This document shows positions 33,947 through 44,402 of a DNA stretch of 64,000 nt, piece after piece. Positions within the stretch are counted from its first letter, which is position 1. The number at the start of each line of letters is the position of its first letter. Source of the stretch: Hemileia vastatrix (taxonomy: Eukaryota; Basidiomycota; Pucciniomycetes; Pucciniales; Zaghouaniaceae). Location: assembly GCA_030280995.1 (NCBI GenBank), contig JASXTE010000002.1, positions 24,153,683 to 24,217,682 on the forward strand, given 5' to 3'. The notes under the pieces were generated by a model. That model was given only the letters and a program-made list of their open reading frames with translations, had not been told where the DNA came from and ran no database searches. A program made the position numbers and the translations under genes.

Positions 33947-34591
33947 ATGTCCAGTAGTTTGGCTAACAGCATGGATAACTTACATGTGGATAAGATTGAA
34001 GTGAATGTTGACACTGAATCTGTAGGTTCTTCTAAATTAACTTACAAAAATTATTCAGCTGACAAAAAACCTTCAGGACGTGGAAATGGCAGGAGAAGTG
34101 GCAAACCCCCCTCACCAAACACCTCTGAAAGAAGTAAAACCTCTAATAAATCAGGAAAATCAACTCAAAGGTATAAAAATAAAAAAGATACCTCTAACCT
34201 AACAAGTAAACAATCTGTCCAGTCACATCAAAGAACTAAATCAGAAATCATGAAGTACAAGGCAAGGGTAGACACACTCTGGCAGCAGATGCAGGAGTTA
34301 TTAAATCCCAAACAGGCTCAACCTCCTCATTTCCAAGCCTCCCAGCCTCAGCCTCAACCTCAGCCCAATCAGGTACCCAGCTCCTTCACGCAAAATCAAA
34401 GCACTCTGCAGGTGGAGCAGTGGAAATGGGATTACTTGATGAGCCATTACCAACAGAATGTTCAGAAACCAAAAGCTCAACATCCAGTCCCATCTAGGAC
34501 ACCAACCTACCATCCATCTCCCCAGCCCCATCCTTATCAGGGAGGCAGAAGAAAGAAGGCACAGGGGAAGCTTCCTCCCTTGCCATGGTGA
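33947..34591 (+). CDS. Gy-5 upstream ORF, basic Pro/Gln-rich protein
   Basis: Intact 214-codon frame. The N-terminal half is Ser/Lys/Gly-rich and basic (GRGNGRRSGKPPSP near residues 46-59), with one helical segment (IMKYKARVDTLWQQMQELL near residues 101-119), then Pro/Gln-rich sequence (QPQPQPQPNQ) and a basic end GGRRKKAQGK. Its stop overlaps the next ATG as ATGGTGA (34585-34591), so the following gag frame could be reached by re-initiation or a -1 shift. I do not recognise a family; it may be an N-terminal extension of gag. Confidence 0.65.
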   Translation: MSSSLANSMDNLHVDKIEVNVDTESVGSSKLTYKNYSADKKPSGRGNGRRSGKPPSPNTSERSKTSNKSGKSTQRYKNKKDTSNLTSKQSVQSHQRTKSEIMKYKARVDTLWQQMQELLNPKQAQPPHFQASQPQPQPQPNQVPSSFTQNQSTLQVEQWKWDYLMSHYQQNVQKPKAQHPVPSRTPTYHPSPQPHPYQGGRRKKAQGKLPPLPW

Positions 34592-36473
34592 GTAATTTTT
34601 TTGATAAACATGTTGGTATGTATAATAACAAATATTCTTCAGGTAATATTGTGGATCCTGGTGAAAGAACAGTTAAACCCTTAAAAAGACAACTTCCTTT
34701 AATAAGTAGCCCCAATGATGTAATTAGCAAATTATCATTTGATGAAACTTTACCTTTAACTTCTACTTCTTTAATTAACCCTTCTCTTGCAATTGAGAAT
34801 TATTCTGTTTCCCCTGAATTCTATACGTTAATTGAGAAAACTTCTGAAGAAATATTTAAAGATACACTTGATTTTAATGTTGTGAAAGATAAACATTTGA
34901 GAGACATGTTAATACATGAGAGTGATAGATTTAATCATTTGCATTTACATTGCAAAGGGAGCTCTTCTGTTCAAGACACTGATTATTTTAAATTGAAAGA
35001 CACATTAAATAATATCCTTGCTCAACAAAAGTCTATTAAATCTGATCACAGATCACTTTAAGATAAATATAGTCACCTACGCAAAATTATTTATGATCTA
35101 AAAGATAAAAATACTGCTTTGAAGAATGACAATATGCTTCTGCATTGTGAATTAAGAAAATTGAAAATTGATTCTCAGAATTTGAGTAATAAATGCTCTA
35201 TAGATGAGGACCAAAATGTTCTATCTATTTCTAGGATTAATGATCAACTATCTTATATTCCTGATTTAAGAAATAAGTTATCTGATCTTGAGAACCTATT
35301 TTATGCATTAAAGGCTTTCCAAACTACTCATTATCATGAGTTAAGAAATATTGCTTAAACTTCTGTTAATCATAATAATAAACAGCCTGAACAGAGTGGT
35401 TCTTCTCTCCCTTGTAATGTACCAGTTTTACCAGCTGATATTCATTCTGAGAAATCTGTTACATCAAATAGAAGTATTTTAAATGCTCACAATGAGACAG
35501 CTACCTCTGTGAATAATGAAATATCTGAACACCTTTCAAGACTTCAAGAATTAATAACCTTGAATAATTCAAACCATAGGATGGAACATCCCAGTAACCA
35601 GAAAAATTGGCCTAAGTTGGATCAATATCCTACCTTTGATGGTGATTCTTCATCTGATTGGCAACAATTTATCCAAAGAATTGATAATTTAAAGAGATCT
35701 TATAAACTACCTGATAAGGAAACTGTTTCTAGGCTAATTTCTTTATTTTCCAATGTAGCCTTGATGTGGTATGAATCTTTTCTATTAGATAACAACCATT
35801 ATACATGGAATGATTAGAAATCCTTGATTGTGAATCAATTTGGTGATTCAAAATTTAGGTTGGCTCAGCAAAGACTGTATGAGAATACTAGATATGTATC
35901 CTCCTCTGTTGAAAAACCCATTTTTTTCTTATGAAAGTAACAAATATTCTGAGATAAATTGATCCAAAGATGGATTATGATGTTTGGAGAGATAAAATCT
36001 TGTATAAATTACCGAATTCTCTTAGAGATTAAATTGTAGCTAGAACTGAGCATGTGAGGGAACACTCTTCTTTCATTAAACTCTGTAATGAGGCACTGCT
36101 CAACCATAGATATTAACCAAAGAATTACATTGGTAAATCTTATCATGATCAAAATAAATCCTCTACAAAGCCCCCAGAAACACCTGGCAAACCCTCTGCC
36201 CCATTTACACCTAAAAAATATGCAACAAATACTTGTTATAAATGTAACAAACCATGGCAAAAGGGTCATGTTTGTGACAAGAAAGTTCATCTTGTTGAAC
36301 AAAATGAAGACACTGATGAAGCTGAAATTGATATCAATAATTCTTCTAGTGACTGTGAAAGTAATATCTCCTATGACAATGAATCTGATAAAGATGTTTT
36401 AATTTTGGAACAGGATGTCCATTATTTAGATAATATATCTCAAGAATGTGTCTTGGATTTATCTTCAGTATAA
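34585..36473 (+). pseudogene. Gy-5 gag
   Basis: 34585-35817 is one frame with in-frame stops at 35059, 35356 and 35815. The middle is probably coiled coil (LRKIIYDLKDKNTALKNDN and following, near 35080-35350). 35605-35900 matches the retrotransposon gag domain: WPKLDQYPTFDGDSSSDWQQ and LFSNVALMWYESFL. A shift in the T run near 35925 leads to the zinc box CYKCNKPWQKGHVC (36234-36275). A single TAA at 36471 separates it, in frame, from protease. Gag builds the particle. Confidence 0.8.
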
Positions 36474-37200
36474 AATTCTGAAATAATTAAAGATATTACT
36501 AAAAATTCTATAGCCATATCTCCTTTGAAGGTACCTTTTATCATTAATGGTAAAAATGTTGATGTAGTTCTTGACTCTGGTGCTGGAGGAAGTGTAGTGT
36601 CTGAAAGAGCCTTAGCTTCAGTAGATAAGGATTATTTGGGTAAATTGTTACCTATGACTTCTGAAAAATGGAGAGGGTATGGTTCTACCTTGTGTCCCAT
36701 TGGCAAATACAAAACCTCTGTATTCTTCAAATATAATGGTGGTTTTGTCAGAGCGATTTGTGAATTTTTTGTCATGAAAAATGATAATTTAAGCAATTGG
36801 TTTATTATGGGTAATGATATATCAACCATGTTTGGTGTGAAATTGGACCCTGAAAATAATTGCTTCACCTTGGGATTGAATGGCAAAATAAAATTCAAAA
36901 TTTCCTCCTCTAGAAAACCTTCTGGGCATCTTTTAAAGTCTTGTAACTCACTGATCCAGTGTAAAGGCAGACCATAAATTGAAATGGATGATTTATTAAA
37001 TGATATAAATACTGCTTCTTTTGGTGATCAGTTAACTAGTGAACAAAATGATTCTATAATTGTCTCAATTACCTCTTTCCCTATGGCTTTTGCTCATGGT
37101 TCTCATGTCTTAGGAAGTGTTCAGGAAGAAATGAAAATTACCTTATCCTGTAACTTGAGTGATATTCATCCTAGTCTTAAAAAAACCTTATCCTGCTTCT
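36474..37200 (+). pseudogene. Gy-5 protease
   Basis: The open frame 36525-36977 gives VPFIINGKNVDVVLDSGAGG (active-site DSG near 36573) and NWFIMGNDISTMFGV. A TAA at 36975 is followed in the same frame by 36984-37223, which runs into RT; a run of A near 37180 shifts the frame. The domain is otherwise intact. Confidence 0.85.
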
Positions 37201-38798
37201 CCAACAAAAAGCAAGGATATTGAAGATAATATTGCCACATTATTAAAAATGAATATCATTGAGAAAGTGGATGTCACCCCCAAATATTTTGTCATCTCCC
37301 CAGTCTTAATTTCTTATGAAAAAGATAAGGCTAGATTATGTGGAGATTACAGAGCATTAAACACTTATACTGTTGATGATATTTATCCTTTACCCAGAAT
37401 TAATTCAATACATGCTACCTTCAAGGTGCAAAATTTATTAGTTGTCTGGATGGTAAAAAAGGGTATAATCAAGTTCCAGTTGAGAAAAATTCTCCAAAAA
37501 ATTTTCTTATTGCTACTCATATGGGAATATAAATGTATGTTAGAGTGCCATTTGGCCCTAAAAATGCCCCTTCAGCTTCTCAAAAAGTCATGGATAACAC
37601 TTTCCATCAGGAAATAACTGAGGGATGGCTCATGGTGTATATTGATGATATCACAGTTTTTTCTAAAACTTTTGATGGACATATGGTTCATTTCAGTAGG
37701 GTTTTCCAAAAAATGGAGGAAATCAATATGATCTTGTCCTTGAAAAAGTGTAAATTTGGTTTTCAATCTTTAAAAGTCCTTGGCCATGTTGTGTCAGGCC
37801 TACAAATTTGTGTAGACCACAACAAAGTTGCTGAAGTTCAAAATGTGAAAGCACCAGATTCTGTAAGAGAAATCCAAAGTTTTTTGGGTATTTTTGGCTA
37901 TTATAGACAATATATTAAAAATTATCAGGTCATAGCATTGCCTCTTACCAAACTAACTAGGAAAGATGTTGCATTCATCTGGAATATTGACTGTCAAAAA
38001 GCTTTAGATACATTAAAATGTTGCTTAATGACAGCCCCTATCTTAGCTCTTCCGGATTTTAACAAACCATTTTTCCTGTATACAGATGCTAGCTTTGTTG
38101 GTCTGGGTGCTGCCCTCCACCAGAAACAAATTATTAATGATAAATCCTCAGAGGTTGTAATTTGTTATATTTCAAGAACCTTGAGAAATAGTGAATTGAA
38201 ATATGGTGCCACTCAATTAGAGTGCTTAGCAGTTTTTTGGGCTCTTGAGAAGCTTTATTACTATCTATATGGCCAAATGTTTGAATTGATAACTGACTGT
38301 AGTGCTGTGAAGTCCCTCTTAAAGCTAAAAACACCTAATAGACATATGTTCAGGTGGCAACTTGCTGTTCAAGAATACAGAGTACAGATGACAATCATCC
38401 ATAGGGCTGGAAATGTTCACTCCAATGTTGATATGCTGTCCAGATTGCCTCTGCCAAATAATGACTCAAATCCTGCTTATTTACCTGAAGATGATGCTGT
38501 TCATATCCATGGTATATTTATAGTTGATATGAAAGAAGAGTTATTACAATTAATACTGGATTCATATGATAAGGATTCTGATTTAAATAAATTAGTTACT
38601 ATCTTAAATGATCCTAAGAATGCTTCAATTCAAGCATTGATTAAAACTCTTCCTGAAAATTATCAAAATGCTTTGATTAAAGGAAAGTTTTCTATTGTAG
38701 ATGGTTATATATATTATAGAAGAAAGCTTACTAATGTAATTGTAATTCCTCCTTCTATGAAAGAAATTATCCTCAAATTTTTCATGATGACATATTAG
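37150..38798 (+). pseudogene. Gy-5 reverse transcriptase and RNase H
   Basis: Fingers: IIEKVDVTPKYFVISPVL and RLCGDYRALNTYTVDDIYPL (37159-37400). A one-base shift near 37425 precedes the palm. The 421-codon frame 37533-38798 holds VPFGPKNAPSASQKVMD, YIDD at 37638-37649, LGHVVSG, SFLGIFGYYRQYIKNYQ and KLTRKD. RNase H follows with LYTDASFVGLGAALHQ, ATQLECLAVFWALEKL, LITDCSAVK and HSNVDMLSRLP. All catalytic residues of RT and RNase H are present. Another shift at 38780 leads to integrase. Confidence 0.9.
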
Positions 38799-40064
38799 CT
38801 GGTCATTTTGATCTTGAAAAAAAATTTATTAGAATCAAAAACACTGCTTGGTGGGCTAATATGTCTAAATATACAAAATTATATGTTGAATCTTGTGATT
38901 CCTGCCAGAAATCTAAAAGGTTGACAGGTAAAAGAGCAGGGTTATTACAACATATTGAAGCACATGATGGTCCTTGGAAAATCATTAACATGGATTTTGT
39001 CACTGGACTTCCTGTAGCAGGTAAAGACAGTTATAACTCTTGTTGGGTAATAGTGGATAGATTCACAAAAATGTGCAAGTTTATTCCCACCCACAAAGGA
39101 ATTGGCTTTCTTATGGTGGACTTACATGTTTAATATTATTGGATTTCCAAAAGCCATTATCTGTGATAGAGATCCAAAATTTACTTCTGAGTTTTGGACC
39201 TCTTTGATGAATATTTGTGGCTGTGAGTTAAAGTTGTCTACAGCTCACCATCCTCAGACTGATGGTCTAGCTGAGAGAATGATTCAAACTCTGGAAGATA
39301 TTATTAGAAGGTATTGTGCCTTTGGATTGTAATATATAGACAATGACAGATTTACTCATGACTGGGTCACTCTATTTCCTGGTCTTGAATTTGCATATAA
39401 TATCACTGTTCATTCTGTCACTGAGAAAAATCCTTTTGAGCTTTGGTTAGGTTATGTACCAAACACTCCTGCTCAGATTCTCAATAATAAAATACCTAAT
39501 TTGGAACTACACCCTGGTGTTAAATCTTTAATGCAAATGCAACAGCTATGCAGAAAACATGCTCAAAGCTGTATTGATAAAGCATTTGAATATGAAAAGA
39601 AAAGATGGGATAAATCCCATAAAGAATACACATTTAACAAGGGTGATGAAGTGTTGATATCAACTGTCCATTTCAATTTACAAGGTAACAACAAATTAAA
39701 AGATCCTTTTGTAGGACCATTTGTTGTTAAAAGATTGGTTGGAGATAATGCAGTAGAAGTTATATTGTATTCTCCATATGATAGGAAACATCCTGTTTTC
39801 CCCATTTCTTTTCTTAAGCCTTATACTTCCAACAGTGACTTATTTCCTAAAAGAAGGGGAAGACCTAAGAAAAACCCTCAGGAAGTCACAGAAACTGCAG
39901 AAATTGATAAAATTCTCAATAATATAATTATCACTTCTGAAAGGGGTACTGAATATTTATTGAGATATAAGAACAAATCATCTGAACTTGATGCATGGAT
40001 ACCTGGCAAGGAGATTTCAAATCTTCCTACTCTATTAAAAAAGTACAAAAAGAAAAAATCTTAG
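38799..40064 (+). pseudogene. Gy-5 integrase with AT-hook-like patch and chromodomain
   Basis: Zinc site with H-x3-H region and CDSCQKSKRLTGKRAG (38895); core IINMDFVTGLPVAGKDSYNS, ICDRDPKFTSEFW and HPQTDGLAERMIQTLEDIIR, so D, D and E are intact. One frameshift near 39100 and a stop at 39330. The last open frame (39501-40064) carries the GPFVVKRLVGDNAVEV module, a KRRGRPKKNP patch (39849-39878) like an AT-hook, and then a chromodomain-like EIDKILNNIIITSERGTEYL, LRYKNKSSELDAWIPGKEI. Chromodomains of such elements direct integration to chromatin (family knowledge). Confidence 0.88.
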
Positions 40065-40085
40065 CATTTTTATTATTATTTTTTT

Positions 40086-40097
40086 AGAGTGAGGGAG
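40086..40097 (+). other. Gy-5 polypurine tract
   Basis: AGAGTGAGGGAG abuts the 3' LTR start TGTCAGCC. Confidence 0.75.
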
Positions 40098-41367
40098 TGT
40101 CAGCCAGGTTATACCAGGAGCCCAGTAAATGATATGTTGATTTATTGGACCTGAAGGAGGGCGTAAGAATTCCATTTGATTTATATAAATTAATATTTTA
40201 TTACATAAGATAATTATATAAGTATCTTATTAAATATAAGTGTTATATTAAGTTTATTGTTATATAAATTATTTATACATTTAAATTAAGCATAATATAT
40301 TTTATATTCTACAAATAATGGCGCATTTTTATGTATTTAATAATTATAAATTAAAAATTAATTAATTACAAACATATATTATAATTATATGTGTAAAATT
40401 GACTTAAAATGTAATTAAATTAATTAATTAAATTTCTATATTAAATAAAACTTTTCATATATTATTAAAAATTAATATTGAGCACTTTTTTGACCCTTAA
40501 TTGTGTCAGAAAAATTATAAAATAAATTATAACACTTATTTAATACCATAGTATTAAAATCCCCACTTTAAAATACAAATATCATTAAATTAATTATATG
40601 TTTCATTTAAACTAATTATTGAATTAATTACATATTTAAAAAAATTAATTAAAATTGCTTTAAACTGGATTGAATTGATTACATGAATTTCTGGTGTGAA
40701 AATAATTCTATTTGTTTTACTTAAACCCTTTACATGTCACTATAATGTCTGTTTTGGATTATTTTACTCACTGTTCTCATGTTTTAAACTTACTTGGTTA
40801 CTAATTATTTTACTTAAGTGTTTTTGGGAAATTATGGTGGTAAAATTAGTTACTTACTCACGGGTTTAGTTGACTGTTTCATGTTTTTCTCTCAGTCTCC
40901 ATGTTCTAGTTCTATTCTTTTAATGTCCAGTTTCATTGTATTTGTTTTTTGTACTTACCACATTGAGACGCTTCAGAGGTTCCTTTGCCTATAAAAGGAT
41001 TTGGATTATCCCCTGTAGCTTCATCATTATTTTACACTCAACTCAAATCCATTTTATTACATTTATTATATTTTTATTAACATTAGTAATCTAATTTAAA
41101 AAAAAGTATATAAATATTCCCAGGTTGCTTTAAGTCTAATAATAGTTATAACTGTTTGCAGCGCATTGAAAATAATTAATAGTTAAATAAATATATTATA
41201 ATTTAAAACCCTTACAATTGTGTCAAGTCCCAAGGAAACTTGTTGCCTTCTCTTTTAAAATACTTATATGACTTTATTACTTTATTCCTTTATACTACCT
41301 TGTCTTCCTCCTCTCTGTTTTCCTTCTTCTTCTTCTTCTTCTTCTTCTTCTAGACGACCGGCTGACA
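40098..41367 (+). repeat. Gy-5 3' LTR
   Basis: 1270 bp, aligned end to end with 32014-33279. It ends GGCTGACA, which forms a perfect 8 bp inverted repeat with the start TGTCAGCC. ATATC follows. Confidence 0.9.
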
Positions 41368-41372
41368 ATATC

Positions 41373-41603
41373 AAAGGTAAGTTTTCCACATGCTATAATT
41401 TTTGTTGTTTAATTTTTCAATTCCCTTAATCTCTGAGAAGTTAGAATTATCTTGAAGATAAGAGAAATTTGGAGCTGGTGTGGATTACTCATCCATAGCA
41501 GTGTGTGTGGAGTTTGTGGATGAAGAGGGAGACCAAGCAGTGTTTGTAAATTGGGGAGTTTCCAGGATATATTAAAGAAGCAAGGACACTGGGCCCACAA
41601 CCC
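41373..41603 (-). pseudogene. Co-3 gag start and primer region
   Basis: A minus-strand ATG at 41496 opens MDE, then a stop, then STPAPNFSYLQDNSNFSEIK and GIEKLNNKNYSMWKTYL, a classic copia gag start; the frame continues across Gy-5 into ALTVRNLDQFLS at 32013. Between LTR and ATG, TGTGGGCCCAGTGTCC (about 41585-41600, minus) is a possible primer-binding site. Confidence 0.75.
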
Positions 41604-42019
41604 TGTTAAGCAAAGGCAACAGGTAAATATAGGACTCAAGGGACAAAGGACATGAAGATAAGAAGTGGAAAATGGGACAAAAGATTATTACCTGTTAAGA
41701 AAAGGGGACAGGTAAATATAGAACTCAAGGGAAAAAGGATGTGAAGATAAGAAGTGGAAAATGGGGAAAATGCTTTGAATAATATGATAAAGATTAATTA
41801 GTAATATCTATGTAATAAAGAGAACTAAAAATATATGAGTAAAAATATAAGAGAAAGATGTATGCCGGTATGAGAAGTTACCAGCAGCCATATAAATGAT
41901 GATCTATAACTAGGTTAGGCTAAGTTTCATGAATTAGAACTTGCTGAGATAATTGGTAAAAAGCTATCTAAGTTTTGTATAAGTATGTATTAAAGACTAT
42001 TAGACAACCAGCATTGAAA
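41604..42019 (-). repeat. Co-3 5' LTR
   Basis: 416 bp with two internal units (41604, 41693). The plus-strand right end CAACCAGCATTGAAA aligns with CAACCAACATTAACA of the other LTR. It is followed by TSD ATCAA (42020-42024). Confidence 0.8.
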
Positions 42020-42880
42020 ATCAACACACATTTCAGCACCAACCATTTCTTCTTCCATATTCTTTTTAAACAAAATTTTATTCACAACTAAACTCTCTTT
42101 AACCAAATTATCTTATAATCCAACACATACACCATTCACCAATTTACTACTATCCTACACAATTACACCATCTTCATCATAATTCACCACTTCTTCTCCA
42201 CCTTCTTTTTTTTCAAATTTATCTACACCATCTTCCCCAATCACATAATTTATAATTAATTCATCACTATTCACATTTATAAAACCAGAAAGTTTAACCT
42301 CATGGAGGAGGTCCTACTCATATTAATCATAATTTTTAAATTTTATACAGCCTTCCAGTTTAACCTTGTGGGGAGGTAAGCAAAATCTTAAGCACCTTTT
42401 TTACTGGCTTTGATTACAGTTATACCTTCATTGAATTTTTCTGAGTCAGAATCTTCTTCAGTGGATGTTTTCTTGAAAATCAATATGTCATAGTAAAGTT
42501 TTTTCCAGGCTTATGTACTAAATCAGGAGAAAATTGTTGAATAAAAAATACCCATCTGATCATGGGAGTATTTGGTAAAATTTGAGAATTAATAATTTGA
42601 ATTAAAGATTTTGTATCCACTTAAAGTTTGAAGTTTTGGCCACATAAAAAATTTTGAAGCTTCTTCAGAATTTTAGTCACACCACATATTTCTAATTTGG
42701 GTTAAGATTATCTTGATTCCACTTCAGTAAAAATGACATATTCATACCTGAATGGTCTGATATAAGCCATTTTATCCATCTGAGACAAAACTTCCCCAGA
42801 ATCAATTTGGCTTTCATTCACTGTCAAATAAACTCTACCTGCTACTTTACCATAATACAACTTATGGAGCTCAATATCTT
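42020..42880 (-). pseudogene. Gy-2 RNase H and linker to integrase
   Basis: Minus-strand pieces parallel Gy-4 RNase H: LRWIKWLISDHSGMN near 42760, KTSNFKWIQNL near 42620, HKPGKNFTM near 42490 and EEDSDSEKFNE near 42440. The linker holds two motifs visible on plus as AGTTTAACCTCATGGAGGAGG (split: 42294 onward) and CAGTTTAACCTTGTGGGG (42358), the same TAAACTG-type motif found at this spot in Gy-4 and Gy-1. Badly decayed. Confidence 0.65.
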
Positions 42881-44030
42881 CTCAAACTAACTTCTTCAAC
42901 TTTACAAATGCTTCTCCACATTCATCACCCCACTTCCAATCTTCATTCTTTCTAGTCAACCCTATTAATATAGATACCAATGTAGAGAAGTAATTATAAA
43001 AATCTGAACACAAACACATACCCCTAAAACTCCTCTGACCTCAGTAGGATTTTTGGATCTTGGCTAGAACTGAATTTTGTTAATATTCTTCTTTAACATA
43101 ATCCTATCCTCTCTACACACCACATGATCAAGAATTTCAAAATCTGGAACATATCAATAAAAATTTGAGCCAGAAAAATTTAAACCAGCCTTTTAAATCC
43201 TAACAATATCTTCTCTAGAAAAAGAATATCACCAGATGAATTTTTGTATTTCTGGATTCTCTTTCAACACTTCATTATAATAATCTGTTAAAGGACCTTT
43301 AATTCCACCATCATCAATAAATATACCAGCATATTGTGGATTTCATCTCAAAGAATCCAAGCCATCTGAGCCTGATAAACTGAAACTGTATTAGTTGCAC
43401 CTTGAGGTAATATTGTTAGCTTTAAATTCTCAAGTGGTGTATCAAAATTAGTGAGAAGCCTATAATCAGGATTTAACTCTCTCTAATAATATCCTCCTGT
43501 AATATCACCAACCCATAACACACTCTACCAGAAAACACTTCTACAAACTTTTCTGCACTAGTTGGTATACCAAAATCATTTATTGTAACCCTTTATAATT
43601 CCCTAAGATCATGAAATTCCTTGGGATTTCCATTAGATTTCTTGATACAGAATACTGGACTTGAATAATTGATGAAGACTTTTAATATAGTCCAGTTCAA
43701 ATACATTCTCTAATGACTTCAATATAATCTTCTTTTAAAGATTCAGGAATTGGAATCAGCTTTTGCTTCCATGGTTTGTGACATACCAGAGGAATATTGT
43801 AAGGTTCCCCATAGAAATTCTTCAGTACACCTCTCTCCTCCTCTACAAAAACAATGGACTTCTCCCTCTTTTCCATCACATACAAAAACAACTTCTTCTG
43901 TTCACTTGAAAACTAATCTTCAGGTTCAAAATTAACAATACCCAATCTTTCAAAAGTAATTCTTGATGTTTAAAAAGGTTCCTGTCGATTTTTGAGTAAA
44001 GGACTTTCATAAGGACCTCTTTAAAAATTG
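42881..44030 (-). pseudogene. Gy-2 reverse transcriptase
   Basis: From the minus-strand start: DWVLLILNLK-like sequence, then VEEERGVLKNFYGEPYNIPL and VCHKPWKQKLIPIPESLKED (43891-43740), which match Gy-1 and Gy-4. The core AGIFIDDGGIKGP is intact at 43330-43292 (DD at 43310-43315). NPEIQKFIW and TEVRGVLGVCV follow. Stops about every 20-40 codons. Confidence 0.8.
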
Positions 44031-44111
44031 ATTTATAAATTTCCATATTATGTAGCCCAAAATAACATTTAAGCATCTCTTCAGGGTCCTACTATACTTT
44101 AGACTGCTACA
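44031..44111 (-). repeat. Gy-2 5' LTR remnant
   Basis: Minus-strand TGTAGCAGTCTAAAGTATAG at 44111 and a GATGCTTAAATGTTATTTTG block match the Gy-2 3' LTR start at 7456. About 80 bp remain before RT-linker sequence begins, showing an internal deletion of the rest of the LTR, gag and protease. Confidence 0.7.
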
Positions 44112-44273
44112 ACATCAAAATAACTGGTCAAGAACTCATTTTCTTATCAAGTAGAAATTTTTGCTTAGTTAATTTTGAAGTCTTATTTTACTTTAAGGGG
44201 CAGGGCTCTCTCAGGTTTATTTAGCTACCTTAGATTCTGCTTACAGTAAGGCAACTGTAAGAGTATTTTTACA
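44112..44273 (+). repeat. Gy-1 5' LTR, right part
   Basis: Continues the LTR cut at 4892. ATTCTGCTTACAGTAAGGC near 44234 matches the reverse complement of 50555-50575. It ends GTATTTTTACA. Confidence 0.75.
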
Positions 44274-44274
44274 T

Positions 44275-44295
44275 TGGTAGCACCCAATGTGGGGT
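44275..44295 (+). other. Gy-1 primer-binding site
   Basis: TGGTAGCACCCAATGTGGGG one base after the LTR; like the Gy-4 site (TGGTGCCCAAAGTGGGG) with three additional bases, pointing to the same lysine-tRNA class. Confidence 0.55.
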
Positions 44296-44402
44296 TGGAA
44301 TTTTCTGGCTTTTAAACAACCTTTCTTTATAATTGGACTCATTTATCCTGTAAGAAGCTTACTTATTGGAATAATTTTTAAAAGTTTATATTTTACTTTT
44401 GG

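Larger units (their letters stand above)
32014..41367 (+). mobile_element. Gy-5: chromodomain Ty3/gypsy element (TSD ATATC)
   Basis: LTRs at 32014-33279 and 40098-41367 with ends TGTCAGCC...GGC(T/C)GACA; perfect target repeats ATATC at 32009-32013 and 41368-41372, inside Co-3 gag. The interior holds an upstream ORF, gag with a CCHC-like box, protease, RT (YIDD), RNase H, integrase and a chromodomain. About six LTR differences in the first 90 bases by eye and only a handful of frameshifts make it the best preserved element. A polypurine tract lies before the 3' LTR. No tRNA-type primer site is recognisable after the 5' LTR. Confidence 0.92.
13272..42019 (-). mobile_element. Co-3: Ty1/copia element, minus strand, in Gy-2 pol (TSD ATCAA)
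   Basis: LTRs at 41604-42019 (5') and 13272-13894 (3') begin TGTTAATG-like and end TTAACA-like in element sense. Perfect flanking repeats ATCAA stand at 13267-13271 and 42020-42024. In minus order it shows gag (interrupted by Gy-5), protease (LDSRTS for LDSGAT), integrase, RT (interrupted by a 1.2 kb unit) and RNase H (interrupted by Gy-4). The copia gene order, integrase before RT, is clear. Reading continuity across each break (for instance KIEYIPTTNMVANTLTKSL just left of Gy-4) proves the nesting. It is degenerate: catalytic residues of integrase and RT are lost. Confidence 0.85.
4893..44111 (-). mobile_element. Gy-2: Ty3/gypsy element inserted in the Gy-1 LTR, minus strand
   Basis: In minus orientation it runs from an LTR start (TGTAGCAGTCTAAAG) at 44111 through RT (FIDDGGIKGP near 43290-43321), RNase H, integrase (split by Co-3) and a 3' region with two plus-strand zinc-cluster frames, to a polypurine tract at 7457 and a 3' LTR at 7456-4893. 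The 5' end is internally deleted: only about 80 bp of LTR precede RT, so primer site, gag and protease are missing. Flanks ACCAT / ACAT mark insertion into the 5' LTR of Gy-1. All coding parts carry many stops. Confidence 0.8.

Noticed and set aside
34588..34642. 55 bp intron starting GTGAGT between the Gy-5 upstream ORF and gag
   Set aside because: Splicing to the nearest CAG gives an immediate stop in the ORF frame. Kept only as an alternative explanation.
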